This document shows positions 26,509 through 35,406 of a stretch of 64,000 nt of DNA, in pieces. The notes under the pieces were generated by a model. The model saw only the letters and a program-made list of their open reading frames with translations, was not told the origin of the DNA and did not search any database. The position numbers and the translations under genes are program-made. This DNA comes from Anaerolineaceae bacterium. GTDB taxonomy: Bacteria > Chloroflexota > Anaerolineae > Anaerolineales > Anaerolineaceae. The stretch covers positions 144,078 to 208,077 of the forward strand of contig JAENYZ010000002.1 in NCBI GenBank assembly GCA_016841525.1, written 5' to 3'. Position 1 is the stretch's first letter; each line of letters opens with the position of its first letter.

Positions 26509-28250
26509 TGGACCATCAAGGTGTTTTGCACGCTTTACTTGGTTTGGACATTGGTTTTATCAATACGCGAGCGTCTTATTTTGGTATCCTGGAAGAAAAA
26601 TTCAAGCTGGAAGCCTTTGGTCGGGCATCATCGAGCCTGGGTAAGGATTTTCAGCTCGGGAGCGGCGCAGGTGCCGCCATGCAAGATTTGCAGAGCCGAT
26701 CAGATGTCCACATTTTAAAACCGAATGGCGAATTGATTTGGCCGTTTTATGAAACTGGCCTGGGTGTGGATCATATTGCTGTGACAATTTCCGGAGGCCC
26801 AAAACTCAGAACAGTTTTACTGGGTTTGACGGATTCTGGTTCTCTGAAAGTAGGACATGCGCTCGTTGAATCCATGCCCCTGGCGCTCGTTGCTTCTTAC
26901 AACCTGACAGCATTATCCAATGAAGCTGAATTGGTTGATGCGCTCGTTTCTCAACATCCTGAGCTTGTGATCCTGGTAGGTGGCGAAAATGGCGGTGATG
27001 AGCGACACCTCAGAGCCTGGATCGATGTTTTAAAATTGGTGCTGCGAATATTACCGGATGAGAACAAGCCTGATGTTCTTTACGCGGGGAATGTATTACT
27101 GGAAGAAAGGGTCAAACGACATTTAGAACCTTTAGCAGACCTTACAGTGGTGCCGAATATCCGTCCAGACCAGGATGAAATAGACCTGGTGCCGGCGCAG
27201 GCAGCGGTTGAAAAGATTGTCGTAAAACGTTATCAGAAGTCCATCCCTGGATTCAAAGCTTTGATCACAAAATCAAAATCCATTGCAGGCACGAAAAGTT
27301 TTGCGCTGTCAAGGATGATTCGGTACCTGGGTAGGGCGAATGCCAAAACAAGAAAAGGGGTCCTGGCAATTGATCTCAGCGGTGGCTCGACGATGTTGGG
27401 TGCTGGCACAGATGAAGATTCTGGCGTCATGATCCAGCCTGCCTGGGATGGTTTACCTGGCTCGATCGATATCGGCATGATCGATTTTGTGCATCAATGG
27501 ACTGCTGCTTCGGTGACACGGAAGGATATGAGTGAATTCTTATGCAACCATGCCTTGCTGCCCAATTTCGTGCCTGAAGATATTGATGGTTTAGCAATTT
27601 TACAGGCTTATACGCGATACCGGATAAGGCAGACAGCGCATCGCTTTGCAAAGAATTTTTCATGGTTCCCTTACAAACAAAAGAAAGGGCTTGCAGGCAG
27701 CTTTGAACCGGTGATCGCCAGTGGATCGATCCTGACTCAATCCCCGTCAGATGGTCGAACCATGTTGATGTTGATTGACGGACTGGAACCCTGGGGTGTG
27801 ACCACGATAGTGCTCGATCGCTATCAAATACTGCCGATGCTGGGTTTGGTTGGCACCCAGGAGCCGGTTTTGCCTGTACAGGTGTTAGGTTCGGATGCCT
27901 TTGAAAATTTGGGTACGGTTATTGTTCCCGTTTCAAGTGCCCCGGAAGATGAAGTGATATTAAATGTGAAGGTAAAGATGGATGGCGGCAAAGATTACGA
28001 TGTAGAAGTTTTACAGGGAAGCCTCAAGCGCCTGGTGATCCCATCTGATGTGACAGCAGAACTCAGCCTGGAGCCGATGATTGGAACAGATGTTGGATTT
28101 GGCGGTCAGGGTGTTGGCGGTCGTTTGAAAATTCCGGGCGGAAGCATGGGCGTTGTGATTGATGCTCGGGGTCGCCCTTTACGGCTTCCTGAGGATGACG
28201 AGAAAAGAATTGAGGAGCTGAAGCGATGGCAGGTTGTGCTTGGCGGATAA
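26508..28250 (+). CDS. Operon gene 5: actin-fold ATPase resembling glutamate mutase L (MutL)
   Basis: 580 residues. LGLDIGFINTRASYFGIL near the start and VLAIDLSGGSTMLGAGT in the middle match the phosphate-1 and phosphate-2 loops of the ASKHA/actin ATPase superfamily. The overall pattern (helical IRQTAHRFAKNF region, then SGSILTQSP) resembles MutL/GlmL proteins. No glutamate mutase subunits lie nearby, so a mutase chaperone role is unsupported; an ATPase serving the membrane proteins encoded upstream is more consistent. Its start shares one base with the gene 4 stop. Confidence 0.75.
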   Translation: MDHQGVLHALLGLDIGFINTRASYFGILEEKFKLEAFGRASSSLGKDFQLGSGAGAAMQDLQSRSDVHILKPNGELIWPFYETGLGVDHIAVTISGGPKLRTVLLGLTDSGSLKVGHALVESMPLALVASYNLTALSNEAELVDALVSQHPELVILVGGENGGDERHLRAWIDVLKLVLRILPDENKPDVLYAGNVLLEERVKRHLEPLADLTVVPNIRPDQDEIDLVPAQAAVEKIVVKRYQKSIPGFKALITKSKSIAGTKSFALSRMIRYLGRANAKTRKGVLAIDLSGGSTMLGAGTDEDSGVMIQPAWDGLPGSIDIGMIDFVHQWTAASVTRKDMSEFLCNHALLPNFVPEDIDGLAILQAYTRYRIRQTAHRFAKNFSWFPYKQKKGLAGSFEPVIASGSILTQSPSDGRTMLMLIDGLEPWGVTTIVLDRYQILPMLGLVGTQEPVLPVQVLGSDAFENLGTVIVPVSSAPEDEVILNVKVKMDGGKDYDVEVLQGSLKRLVIPSDVTAELSLEPMIGTDVGFGGQGVGGRLKIPGGSMGVVIDARGRPLRLPEDDEKRIEELKRWQVVLGG

Positions 28251-28275
28251 ATTTGAATAGTGTCTGGTGGCAGCA

Positions 28276-29331
28276 ATGATCGTTGATGTGGTAAGAGCGA
28301 CTTCATGTGCAGAAATCGAACGCGTTCGAAAGCTGCCGTTTCCTGGACAGGTCCTCATGGAAAAGGGAAAGGAAGTCAATCCCCAGGATGTGATTGCTGA
28401 AGCGCAGGTTCCGGGAAAGATCATCATGCTGGATATTGCCAAGGGTCTGGGAATATCACCTGATGAGACGACTTCATGTCTGATTCGTGAGGTAGGCGAT
28501 AATTTGGAAGAGGGCGATATCATCGCCCAATATGAAAAGACCCTACCTCGCATATTTAGAGCACCCATCAATGGAAAAATAATTAATTATTACCAGGGGC
28601 AAATGGCGCTTTCAACAGGGACGATCAAAACTCAATTAACAGCCAATATGATTGGAACGGTAAAAGAAATCATCCCTGAATATGGGGTTGTGCTCTCCTT
28701 ACGCGGCAGTGTGATTCAAGGTTTTTGGGGCAATGGACTGGCTGGCAGCGGTATTTTGAAGCTGTTGGACGCCTCCCAGGATAAACCGATAAGCGCCTCA
28801 ATGCTCAGGGATTTGTTAGCGGATCTGATCATTGCCGGCGGCGCTTGTGTGGAAGGCGAGGTTCTCGATGCCTGTTTGGAAAATGAAATTTCCGGGTTGA
28901 TCTTAGGGAGCTTATCCCCGGACCTTATTCAAAAGGCAGCGGGGATGCCTTTCCCGGTGGTTATCCTTCAAGGTTTTGGGGAGGATGCTTTGGCGCAGGA
29001 TGTTCTTGAGATTTTACAATCTCATTCTGGAGAAAAAATCAGCTTGAACGCTTGTAAGCTTGATCATGCCAATGATGAACGTCCCGAACTTGTCATCCCG
29101 AATGATGAGGAGAAAGAAACAAGGGAGCTGGGTTTTCGAAAGAAATTAGAACTTGGAGACAGGGTGCGCCTTATGTCAGGAAAGGCAAAAAACCAGGTTG
29201 GCAAAGTTGTTGAGTTGATTGAAGAGGATCAATTTTTTGAAAACGGGACTTTTTTACCTGCTGCACTGATAAAATTGCCCAGTTTGGAAAAGGTGAAAGT
29301 CCCCCAGTCAAATCTTGTGATTGTTGGGTAA
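28276..29331 (+). CDS. Operon gene 6: barrel-sandwich (biotinyl/RnfC-like) and KOW-type protein
   Basis: About 351 residues. The first 130 hold two half-barrel units (VNPQDVIAEAQVPGKIIMLD and LEEGDIIAQYEK...RAPINGKIINY) like the lipoyl/RnfC barrel-sandwich hybrid, without a lipoyl Lys motif. A mid domain (DLIIAGGACVEGEVLDACLEN...GLILGSLSP) follows. The last 60 residues form a KOW-like barrel (LELGDRVRLMSGKAKNQVGKVV). ATG at 28276 has GGTGG 5 bases upstream; GTG at 28267 does not. It follows gene 5 by 25 bases and closes the operon. Confidence 0.68.
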   Translation: MIVDVVRATSCAEIERVRKLPFPGQVLMEKGKEVNPQDVIAEAQVPGKIIMLDIAKGLGISPDETTSCLIREVGDNLEEGDIIAQYEKTLPRIFRAPINGKIINYYQGQMALSTGTIKTQLTANMIGTVKEIIPEYGVVLSLRGSVIQGFWGNGLAGSGILKLLDASQDKPISASMLRDLLADLIIAGGACVEGEVLDACLENEISGLILGSLSPDLIQKAAGMPFPVVILQGFGEDALAQDVLEILQSHSGEKISLNACKLDHANDERPELVIPNDEEKETRELGFRKKLELGDRVRLMSGKAKNQVGKVVELIEEDQFFENGTFLPAALIKLPSLEKVKVPQSNLVIVG

Positions 29332-29391
29332 GCATTTATTTTTTAAACCATAATTCCATTTAATATTATTGAAGGTAAAACGTTTGGGGGT

Positions 29392-30675
29392 TTAATTGTT
29401 TTCTGTTGCTGTTGGCGTTTCAGTGTTCGCCAGGGAAGCTAATAACCACCCTATTTCCCCTGTCTCAATCGTTACTTGATACCAAATTGAGCCATTTTCA
29501 GAGATGCTCTGGTTCAGCACCTCAAACTGTGTGCCATCATTGGCGTAACCAACGACAGGCGCTTGAAAATCGGCTGATTCCCGAATGACAATGCCATTAT
29601 TAGAATCAACAATGATAGAAAAGCGAGTTGGCTGCGGCGAGGGGCTTGCGGTTGGCGATAATGTGTTGGTTGGAGCACTTGTTAAGCTTGGTGCAACGGT
29701 GCTTGTCTGTGTCATCAATCTTTCAGTGGGCGTTGTCATAACTCTGGGTGAATTTGTTCCTGCGGGCATTTTGGTCGGTGTATGGGTAGCATCGTTGATA
29801 GGAATGCTTGTCGGTGCAGGTTTAAATGAGAAGGCGGGCAATGTCATACCGCTGAGACTCAGCGACCCAATGACCAATGTGAAACTGAGGATCAACGGCA
29901 AGATCGCGAGCATCCATCCAGTGTAGTGCTTTGGGCTGAATCCCAATATGAGGAAAGCAATGATTGCAATAAAAACAGCCAGTACCAGGTGGCAAATGGC
30001 GATCAGGATGGCATTTGGCCAGAGGCGAGCAATCCCAAGGGGTAAGCTAAATCCTGCAAGGGCAATTGGAACGAGAATCTCATAAGCTAATAAGACCCCC
30101 ATCTTTCTGGGTAATTTCCCCTGCCTGATCAAGAAAAATACGCATAAAAAGGCGCTCAGGGCAACAGCAGCCATGTCAAGCCAATATGGCGCACTAAAAC
30201 GAATGCCATCTAATCGATTGATCTGCCCGGTCTTTTGAAGATAGCCTGCGAGAACACCGGTTAAAAAAGCGAGCAAAACAGGGATAATCAAGCTAACCAG
30301 GGACTTGATCCAATGTCTGAATTTATGGGCATGTGGAAATAATGCCAGCGCGAAAACCGGGCGGAGAAATGGCGACGCTACTAATCCGAATATAAGGATG
30401 ACAGGCTCGTTAAAGTATAGAGCTAATCCGATTGTTAAACTCCCGAGAAGCGAGAGCAGGAAAAAATTCAATGTTGGTGCGGACAAATCTAAGAGTGAGT
30501 CGAGCAAGATTTGTCTCTCAGCAAGGGAAGCTGCGCGCGGCCGACGCCTTATGTGCCGCTGGCGTACGGGCGGCAGGTCGCTGATTTTTGTGGGTAAGGG
30601 TTCGCTGCTTGGAAGACCCATTTCTCTCATTTCTAAAATTCTCTGATGCACTTCTAAAATGTCTGCTATGCCCAT
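29392..30675 (-). CDS. Membrane protein with Thr/Pro linker and C-terminal SH3 domain
   Basis: 427 residues. A charged cytoplasmic N-terminus (about 60 residues, Arg-rich RRRPRAAS) precedes about eight transmembrane segments (residues 70-275). A Thr/Pro/Ser-rich stretch (about 285-350) then leads to a bacterial SH3-like domain (GIVIRESADFQAPVVGYANDG...WYQVTIETGEIGWL). SH3_3 domains bind peptidoglycan or its stem peptides, so the tail probably faces the wall. No catalytic motif is seen. It converges with the operon on its left. Confidence 0.72.
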   Translation of the reverse strand: MGIADILEVHQRILEMREMGLPSSEPLPTKISDLPPVRQRHIRRRPRAASLAERQILLDSLLDLSAPTLNFFLLSLLGSLTIGLALYFNEPVILIFGLVASPFLRPVFALALFPHAHKFRHWIKSLVSLIIPVLLAFLTGVLAGYLQKTGQINRLDGIRFSAPYWLDMAAVALSAFLCVFFLIRQGKLPRKMGVLLAYEILVPIALAGFSLPLGIARLWPNAILIAICHLVLAVFIAIIAFLILGFSPKHYTGWMLAILPLILSFTLVIGSLSLSGMTLPAFSFKPAPTSIPINDATHTPTKMPAGTNSPRVMTTPTERLMTQTSTVAPSLTSAPTNTLSPTASPSPQPTRFSIIVDSNNGIVIRESADFQAPVVGYANDGTQFEVLNQSISENGSIWYQVTIETGEIGWLLASLANTETPTATENN

Positions 30676-30753
30676 TATAATACAGCCAAAATGATTTTGG
30701 ACAAAAGGACTATGAATTGTAATTGTTAAAAATCAACCTGCTGAGGTAGAATA

Positions 30754-31809
30754 GTGGCTATGAAAAATATTAAGCTTCGAAATTTGCTTATTCTAACTGT
30801 CAGCATTGCCCTGGTCTTCGTTTTTGCTGCCTGTGAACCTTCTCCTGCTGCAGAAACAAGGGACCCTGAAGAAACGAATACAGAAACCCCGCCCGAAGTT
30901 GAAACAGAAATCCCTCCTACACTTACACCATCACAAGTTGTTCAGAAAGTTATTTTAATTTCTGACCAGGGCGTTGATGAAATTACGCTCACGCAAGTTA
31001 AGACGTCTTTAGAAGCGCTGACTGCCGAAGCAGGTTATGTACTTGAAATCGGGGATCAAGCATCTCTCGAAGCGATGACGCATGTGTTATTGGTTGTAAG
31101 CATTGGCGAGGATATTGAGATCAATAATCTTGCCCAAAGATATCCTGAAGTGCCCTTTATAGCTGTGGATAATACCAATGCCGTACCTGCAAGTAATGTT
31201 CATGTTATCGGCGATCCAATTGTCGACCAGCAAAACCGAGCATTTATGGCGGGGTACCTGGCAGTGCTAATTTCTGAAGATTATAAAGCTGCTGCGCTCG
31301 TTCTCTCAGAAACGGAAACTTCAGAAATTATATTAGAATCATTTGTTATTGGGGCGCGTTTCTTTTGTGGGCTTTGTCTGCCAAAGTACCCACCTTATCA
31401 AACTTTTCCACAATGGCAGACCCTTTCGGTTGAAAATTTAGAAGAGCAGTACCAGCCTATTATTGATAATTTTGGAAATAGCGGCGTTGAAGTTTTGTTT
31501 GTTCAGGGTGATCTTGCTGCATCCCCTGTCATGAATGCAGCATCCGAATTTGGAATGACGATTTTGAGTGATCAAAGCCCTGAATTGTGGCTGAATAATT
31601 ACGCCGGCACAATTGTTAATGATCCGGGTCAAGCATTGATGGGTCTTTGGCTTGAGATTTTGAAAGGACGTGACGGCTTTCGTGTGCCAGCACCCATCAT
31701 CCTGGCAGACAGGAATCCGGATCTTGTTTCTGAAGGTCGTTATTCAATGTTTTTGGAAATGGCGGAAAATCTTCAGAATGGATTGGTGTCTGCTGAAGCA
31801 GTGCCCTAA
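30754..31809 (+). CDS. BMP/PnrA-like substrate-binding lipoprotein
   Basis: 351 residues. The signal peptide ends in the lipobox FAAC, followed by a Glu/Thr/Pro-rich spacer. The body matches the Bmp family of periplasmic-binding-type proteins: a KVILISDQGVDE strand, PEVPFIAVDNTN, AFMAGYLAVLISEDYKAA and IVNDPGQALMGLWLEILKGRD. Relatives bind nucleosides or act as sensors; no ABC transporter genes are adjacent. GTG at 30754 is 7 bases after GAGG; ATG at 30760 is the alternative. Its stop overlaps the convergent sugar-transferase stop by 4 bases. Confidence 0.75.
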   Translation: MAMKNIKLRNLLILTVSIALVFVFAACEPSPAAETRDPEETNTETPPEVETEIPPTLTPSQVVQKVILISDQGVDEITLTQVKTSLEALTAEAGYVLEIGDQASLEAMTHVLLVVSIGEDIEINNLAQRYPEVPFIAVDNTNAVPASNVHVIGDPIVDQQNRAFMAGYLAVLISEDYKAAALVLSETETSEIILESFVIGARFFCGLCLPKYPPYQTFPQWQTLSVENLEEQYQPIIDNFGNSGVEVLFVQGDLAASPVMNAASEFGMTILSDQSPELWLNNYAGTIVNDPGQALMGLWLEILKGRDGFRVPAPIILADRNPDLVSEGRYSMFLEMAENLQNGLVSAEAVP

Positions 31810-32468
31810 AATTGAGAATCTGCGTTTTTGCCTGAGGTTTCGGGGGGATTGCCTTTAAATAATTCAGCGGTTGCCTGACCGGGTTGCGAGATACCCTCCC
31901 GTTTCAGGACTTTTAGCAGCGTGAGCCCAATTATTTTTACATCCAGCCAGATGGATTGATTGTCCACGTACCATACGTCCAGCTCAAATTTTTCTTGCCA
32001 TGAAAGTGCATTACGTCCATGCACCTGTGCCCAACCGGTTATTCCCGGTAAAGCATCATGCCGCCGAGCTTGTTCATCATTGTAGAGCGGCAAATAGGCA
32101 GGCAGCAAAGGACGGGGACCGACCAGGCTCATCTCGCCCTTGAGAACGTTGATCAATTCTGGCAGTTCATCAAGGCTCAGAGATCGTAAAAACCCTCCGA
32201 ATCTTGTCAGACGTTTTTGATCCGGGAAGGGCTCACCTGATTTATCAAGGGCATCCCGCATTGTTCGAAATTTGTAAATCGTGAAAATTTTTCCCCTGTA
32301 CCCCGGGCGTTCTTGGCGGAAAAGAATGGGAAATCCGTGAAAAATTGCCACAAGAATGCTAATAAGTATTAGAATAGGGGATAGTATAATCAATGCTGGT
32401 ATCGTTATTAGGATATCGAGCAAACGTTTGACAAGAGATGTGCCCTTCGGCAATAATTGAATAGACAT
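31806..32468 (-). CDS. Polyprenyl-phosphate sugar phosphotransferase (bacterial sugar transferase family)
   Basis: 220 residues. One N-terminal transmembrane helix (LLDILITIPALIILSPILILISILVAI) is followed by the cytosolic catalytic domain: FRQERPGYRGKIFTIYKFRTM, SLDELPELINVLKGEMSLVGPRPLLPAYL, and RHDALPGITGWAQVHGRN. These are the hallmark motifs of the WcaJ/PglC-like phosphoglycosyltransferases that start glycan assembly by moving a sugar-1-phosphate onto undecaprenyl phosphate. It could prime the glycan built by the 17.6-22.5 kb operon. Confidence 0.93.
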   Translation of the reverse strand: MSIQLLPKGTSLVKRLLDILITIPALIILSPILILISILVAIFHGFPILFRQERPGYRGKIFTIYKFRTMRDALDKSGEPFPDQKRLTRFGGFLRSLSLDELPELINVLKGEMSLVGPRPLLPAYLPLYNDEQARRHDALPGITGWAQVHGRNALSWQEKFELDVWYVDNQSIWLDVKIIGLTLLKVLKREGISQPGQATAELFKGNPPETSGKNADSQF

Positions 32469-32557
32469 TTGTAATATGATTTTACCAAATTAGTGCTGAA
32501 ATAAATTAATGCCATTTCATGAATCATGCAAAGTGATTGAAACGGAAAGGAAAAAAG

Positions 32558-33238
32558 ATGGACGAGAGAATTTTGATCATCGAAGACGATGAGGAGATCC
32601 TCAGGGTACTTAAACGAGTTCTCAGTTATGAAGGATATATTGTTGATACAGCGTTGACGGGTAAGGCGGGGTTAACCCTTGCTGATCAGCAGCGCCCTGA
32701 TTTGGTGATCCTTGATTGGATGCTGCCGAATATGGATGGCTTGGAAGTCTGCCGTCAATTACAAAAGATCGGCAATCAACCCATCATGATGTTGACAGCT
32801 AAAGATACCACTCAGGACCGCGTTGAAGGTCTGGATGTTGGTGCCGATGATTATGTTGTGAAACCATTTGAAATCGAAGAACTGCTTGCAAGAATCCGAG
32901 CTTTGCTTCGACGCACGGCTGCTGACCGAGTGAAGGTGCTGGAATTTGAAGATTTGAAACTTGACAGCAGTTCTCATAAAGCAATTCGAGGTGATCGAGT
33001 TATTACCCTGACAAAAAAGGAATACGATCTTCTTGATTTATTCCTTCGCCACACAAGACAGGTGATGCCCCGAGAAGTCATTTTTGACCGTGTGTGGGAT
33101 TATGATTTTGGCGGTGAAAGCAATGTATTGGATGTTTATATTCGTTACCTTCGCCAAAAATTAGAATCTGAAGGTGAGTCTCGATTGATCTATACCGTGC
33201 GTGGTGTTGGGTATGTCATGAGAGAACCCGAAGAGTAA
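32558..33238 (+). CDS. OmpR/PhoB-family response regulator
   Basis: 226 residues. Receiver domain at 1-115 (acidic EDD at 9-11, phospho-acceptor Asp53 in ILDWMLPNMDG, Lys in VVKPFE), then a winged-helix DNA-binding domain (LTKKEYDLLDLFLRHTRQVMPREVIFDRVWDYDF...RYLRQKLE). ATG at 32558 follows GGAAAGGAAAAAAG. The sensor kinase gene begins 8 bases after its stop, so the two form one two-component operon. Confidence 0.95.
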   Translation: MDERILIIEDDEEILRVLKRVLSYEGYIVDTALTGKAGLTLADQQRPDLVILDWMLPNMDGLEVCRQLQKIGNQPIMMLTAKDTTQDRVEGLDVGADDYVVKPFEIEELLARIRALLRRTAADRVKVLEFEDLKLDSSSHKAIRGDRVITLTKKEYDLLDLFLRHTRQVMPREVIFDRVWDYDFGGESNVLDVYIRYLRQKLESEGESRLIYTVRGVGYVMREPEE

Positions 33239-33246
33239 ATATTAGA

Positions 33247-34665
33247 ATGTCATTGCGCTTCCGTCTGACATTGTTTTATGCCAATTTACTGAGCGGCGTA
33301 GTGCTGGTGCTCAGTGGTGTAATGTATGGCATTGTGAACATTGTTATGATTGACCAGATTGATAACGGCCTTGAACATTCAGCGGAACAAATTATGGATG
33401 CTTTATGGGTTGACTCGGATGGAGCAATGAGGATTGATCAAGAAAAATTGGATCGTTTTACAACAGCCGATTACCAGGTTTGGTCAACAGATGATGATCT
33501 TTTACTTAATTCTGACCCTGAGAGTCCGCTGAGTGACGTATGGGATCCCCAAGCAGTTTTGGATCACGAATTAATTTTCAGAAGAGTTACCGTTAATGGC
33601 ACCACCTACCGCGTTTATAACATCTCCTTGGAAGCTGAAGGTGAAAATTATGGCTGGTTGCAAGTTGGGGCACCGTTAACAGATGTGCAACAAGCGGTAA
33701 GGTTGTTGGGCCTGATATTCATGAGCATTGCCCTCCTCGCCATAGCTATAGCAAGTTTGGTGGGGTGGTTTGTTGTGGGTAAGGGTATACAACCATTGAC
33801 GACAATCGTTGAAATTTCAAAAAACATTTCAAACACCGAGGATCTCTCCCTGCGGCTCCCGATAGAAACCGGGCGAGAGGATGAAATTGGACAGTTAAGC
33901 CTTACTTTCAATCAAACCCTTTCACGATTGGAACGTTTGTTCAACACGCAACGCAGATTTTTGGCAGATGTGAGCCATGAGCTCAGAACACCACTTACGG
34001 TGATAAAGGGCAATGTCGGTTTGATGCGCTTAATGCACGAATTTGATAAAGAATCCTTGGATAGTGTTGAAGTTGAAGTGGATCGGTTGACCCGTATGGT
34101 GGGGGATTTGCTGCTGATGGCACAGGCTGAAACGGGGCGGTTGCCATTGTTTATGGCGCCTGTTGAAATCGACGATGTTCTATTTGAAATATTTGAACAA
34201 TTAAAGGTGCTTTCAGACGGAAAACACGAAATTCGGATTCTTGATGTTGAGCCCGCGATGGTGACAGGGGATCGGGACAGGTTAAAGCAGGTGTTTTTAA
34301 ACCTTGGCGGAAATGCGGTTAAATTTACACCAGAAGGAAAGCACATCTTTTTGAGCCTGGATGTTGAGGGTAAGTGGGTCAAAGTCGTGGTTCGTGATGA
34401 AGGGCGTGGAATTCCTAAGGCTGAAGTTGGCCGTCTCTTTGACCGCTTTTACAGGGGCGATAAAGCCCGCCGGCGTGATGACAAAGACGCAGGCTTTGGT
34501 TTGGGCTTACCAATTGCTTACTGGATTGTGCGATCTCACGGTGGAAGGATTGATGTGGAGACAGAAGTGGGTGTGGGAACGACATTCACTGTTTGGCTGC
34601 CCGTTTCCCAGGCGGATGTCCCCACCAGGCCTGTAGATTTTGATGAAGAAGATGAAATTGAATAA
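33247..34665 (+). CDS. Sensor histidine kinase with HAMP domain
   Basis: 472 residues. Two transmembrane helices (about 13-33 and 155-178) bracket an extracytoplasmic sensor of about 120 residues, Asp/Glu-rich. Then follow HAMP (about 178-230), HisKA with His244 in DVSHELRTPL, and HATPase_c with the N box (NLGGNAVKF), G1 (DEGRGIPK), F and G2 (GFGLGLPIAYWIV) boxes. A short acidic tail ends EEDEIE. The signal is unknown. Partner of the response regulator directly upstream. Confidence 0.95.
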   Translation: MSLRFRLTLFYANLLSGVVLVLSGVMYGIVNIVMIDQIDNGLEHSAEQIMDALWVDSDGAMRIDQEKLDRFTTADYQVWSTDDDLLLNSDPESPLSDVWDPQAVLDHELIFRRVTVNGTTYRVYNISLEAEGENYGWLQVGAPLTDVQQAVRLLGLIFMSIALLAIAIASLVGWFVVGKGIQPLTTIVEISKNISNTEDLSLRLPIETGREDEIGQLSLTFNQTLSRLERLFNTQRRFLADVSHELRTPLTVIKGNVGLMRLMHEFDKESLDSVEVEVDRLTRMVGDLLLMAQAETGRLPLFMAPVEIDDVLFEIFEQLKVLSDGKHEIRILDVEPAMVTGDRDRLKQVFLNLGGNAVKFTPEGKHIFLSLDVEGKWVKVVVRDEGRGIPKAEVGRLFDRFYRGDKARRRDDKDAGFGLGLPIAYWIVRSHGGRIDVETEVGVGTTFTVWLPVSQADVPTRPVDFDEEDEIE

Positions 34666-34927
34666 TAGTCATAGTATTTTGTTTTTTAAAACATCAAATT
34701 AGTTAGCAAATTTCCGACAAGATTTGGTTTGGGACACGTTTGCCCAATTTTCAGGGGGTCGGTCGATTGTGATTTATTTTCAATAAAGGTAAAATAAATA
34801 AATGGATTAAAGAAGCTTTGTAAGGGTCAGAATTACAAGAATGATTTGGGGTGTAATCTTGACCTTTCAATCCAAATCGGATAGACTCATAAATCGCATA
34901 ATCATGAGCTTGTGCGGTTAAAAAGTC
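34666..34927. other. Intergenic region before the tRNA/tuf cluster
   Basis: AT-rich, 262 bases. No gene, repeat or convincing terminator is visible. It contains short A/T runs after the kinase stop and leads into the promoter at 34928. Confidence 0.5.
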
Positions 34928-34956
34928 TTGCGTTTAGGTTTGGGCTTTGGTATAAT
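34928..34956 (+). promoter_or_regulatory. Promoter of the tRNA-tuf-rpl cluster
   Basis: TTGCGT (34928-34933), exactly 17 bases, TATAAT (34951-34956). It lies 44 bases before the first tRNA. Confidence 0.75.
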
Positions 34957-35000
34957 CGTGCAGGTTTAAGGCGATTTGTAATTTAACAATTTATTATTTC

Positions 35001-35072
35001 GCCGATGTAGCTCAATGGTAGAGCAATCGCCTTGTAAGTGATAGGTTATGGGTTCGATTCCCATCATCGGCT
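35001..35072 (+). tRNA. tRNA-Thr (anticodon TGT)
   Basis: Cloverleaf with acceptor GCCGATG/CATCGGC, anticodon stem ATCGC/GTGAT (one G-T type pair) and loop CTTGTAA, T-loop TTCGATT. No encoded CCA. Confidence 0.95.
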
Positions 35073-35151
35073 CAGGTTGCACGTTTGCGACCGGGATTGA
35101 TTCGAATGGAACGATCCCGATCTCGAGCGGGTAACATACTCGCTTGATCCA

Positions 35152-35234
35152 GGACGGTTACCCAAGCGGACAAAGGGGACTGACTGTAAATCAGTTGGCA
35201 CAGGCCTTCGTTGGTTCGAATCCAACACCGTCCA
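35152..35234 (+). tRNA. tRNA-Tyr (anticodon GTA)
   Basis: Acceptor GGACGGT/ACCGTCC and anticodon stem around CTGTAAA, with the long variable arm expected of bacterial tRNA-Tyr. The 79-base spacer from the previous tRNA contains only a CGGGAT/ATCCCG hairpin, possibly a processing site. Confidence 0.95.
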
Positions 35235-35268
35235 CTTCTGGCAGCCCTGGCTTCCAGTCGGATCGGCT

Positions 35269-35341
35269 GCCCTCATAGCTCAGTCGGTAGAGCGCATTCT
35301 TGGTAAGAATGAGGTCATGGGTTCAAATCCCATTGAGGGCT
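35269..35341 (+). tRNA. tRNA-Thr (anticodon GGT)
   Basis: Acceptor GCCCTCA/TGAGGGC, anticodon stem CATTC/GAATG with loop TTGGTAA, T-loop TTCAAAT. Followed 65 bases later by tuf, the usual tRNA-tuf arrangement. Confidence 0.95.
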
Positions 35342-35406
35342 TTCTGCCGAAGTATGATTTAAAGAATAATTAGGTTTGAGGCTTTTAGCTAAGGAGAAAG
35401 GTATTT

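Noticed and set aside
26508-28250. Glutamate mutase accessory protein by name
   Set aside because: No mutase E or S subunits occur nearby and the operon partners are membrane proteins; only the ATPase-fold similarity is kept.
35064-35276. Minus-strand open frame across the tRNA cluster
   Set aside because: It runs through tRNA-Tyr and spacer sequence; the translated text is a familiar artefact of tRNA reverse strands.
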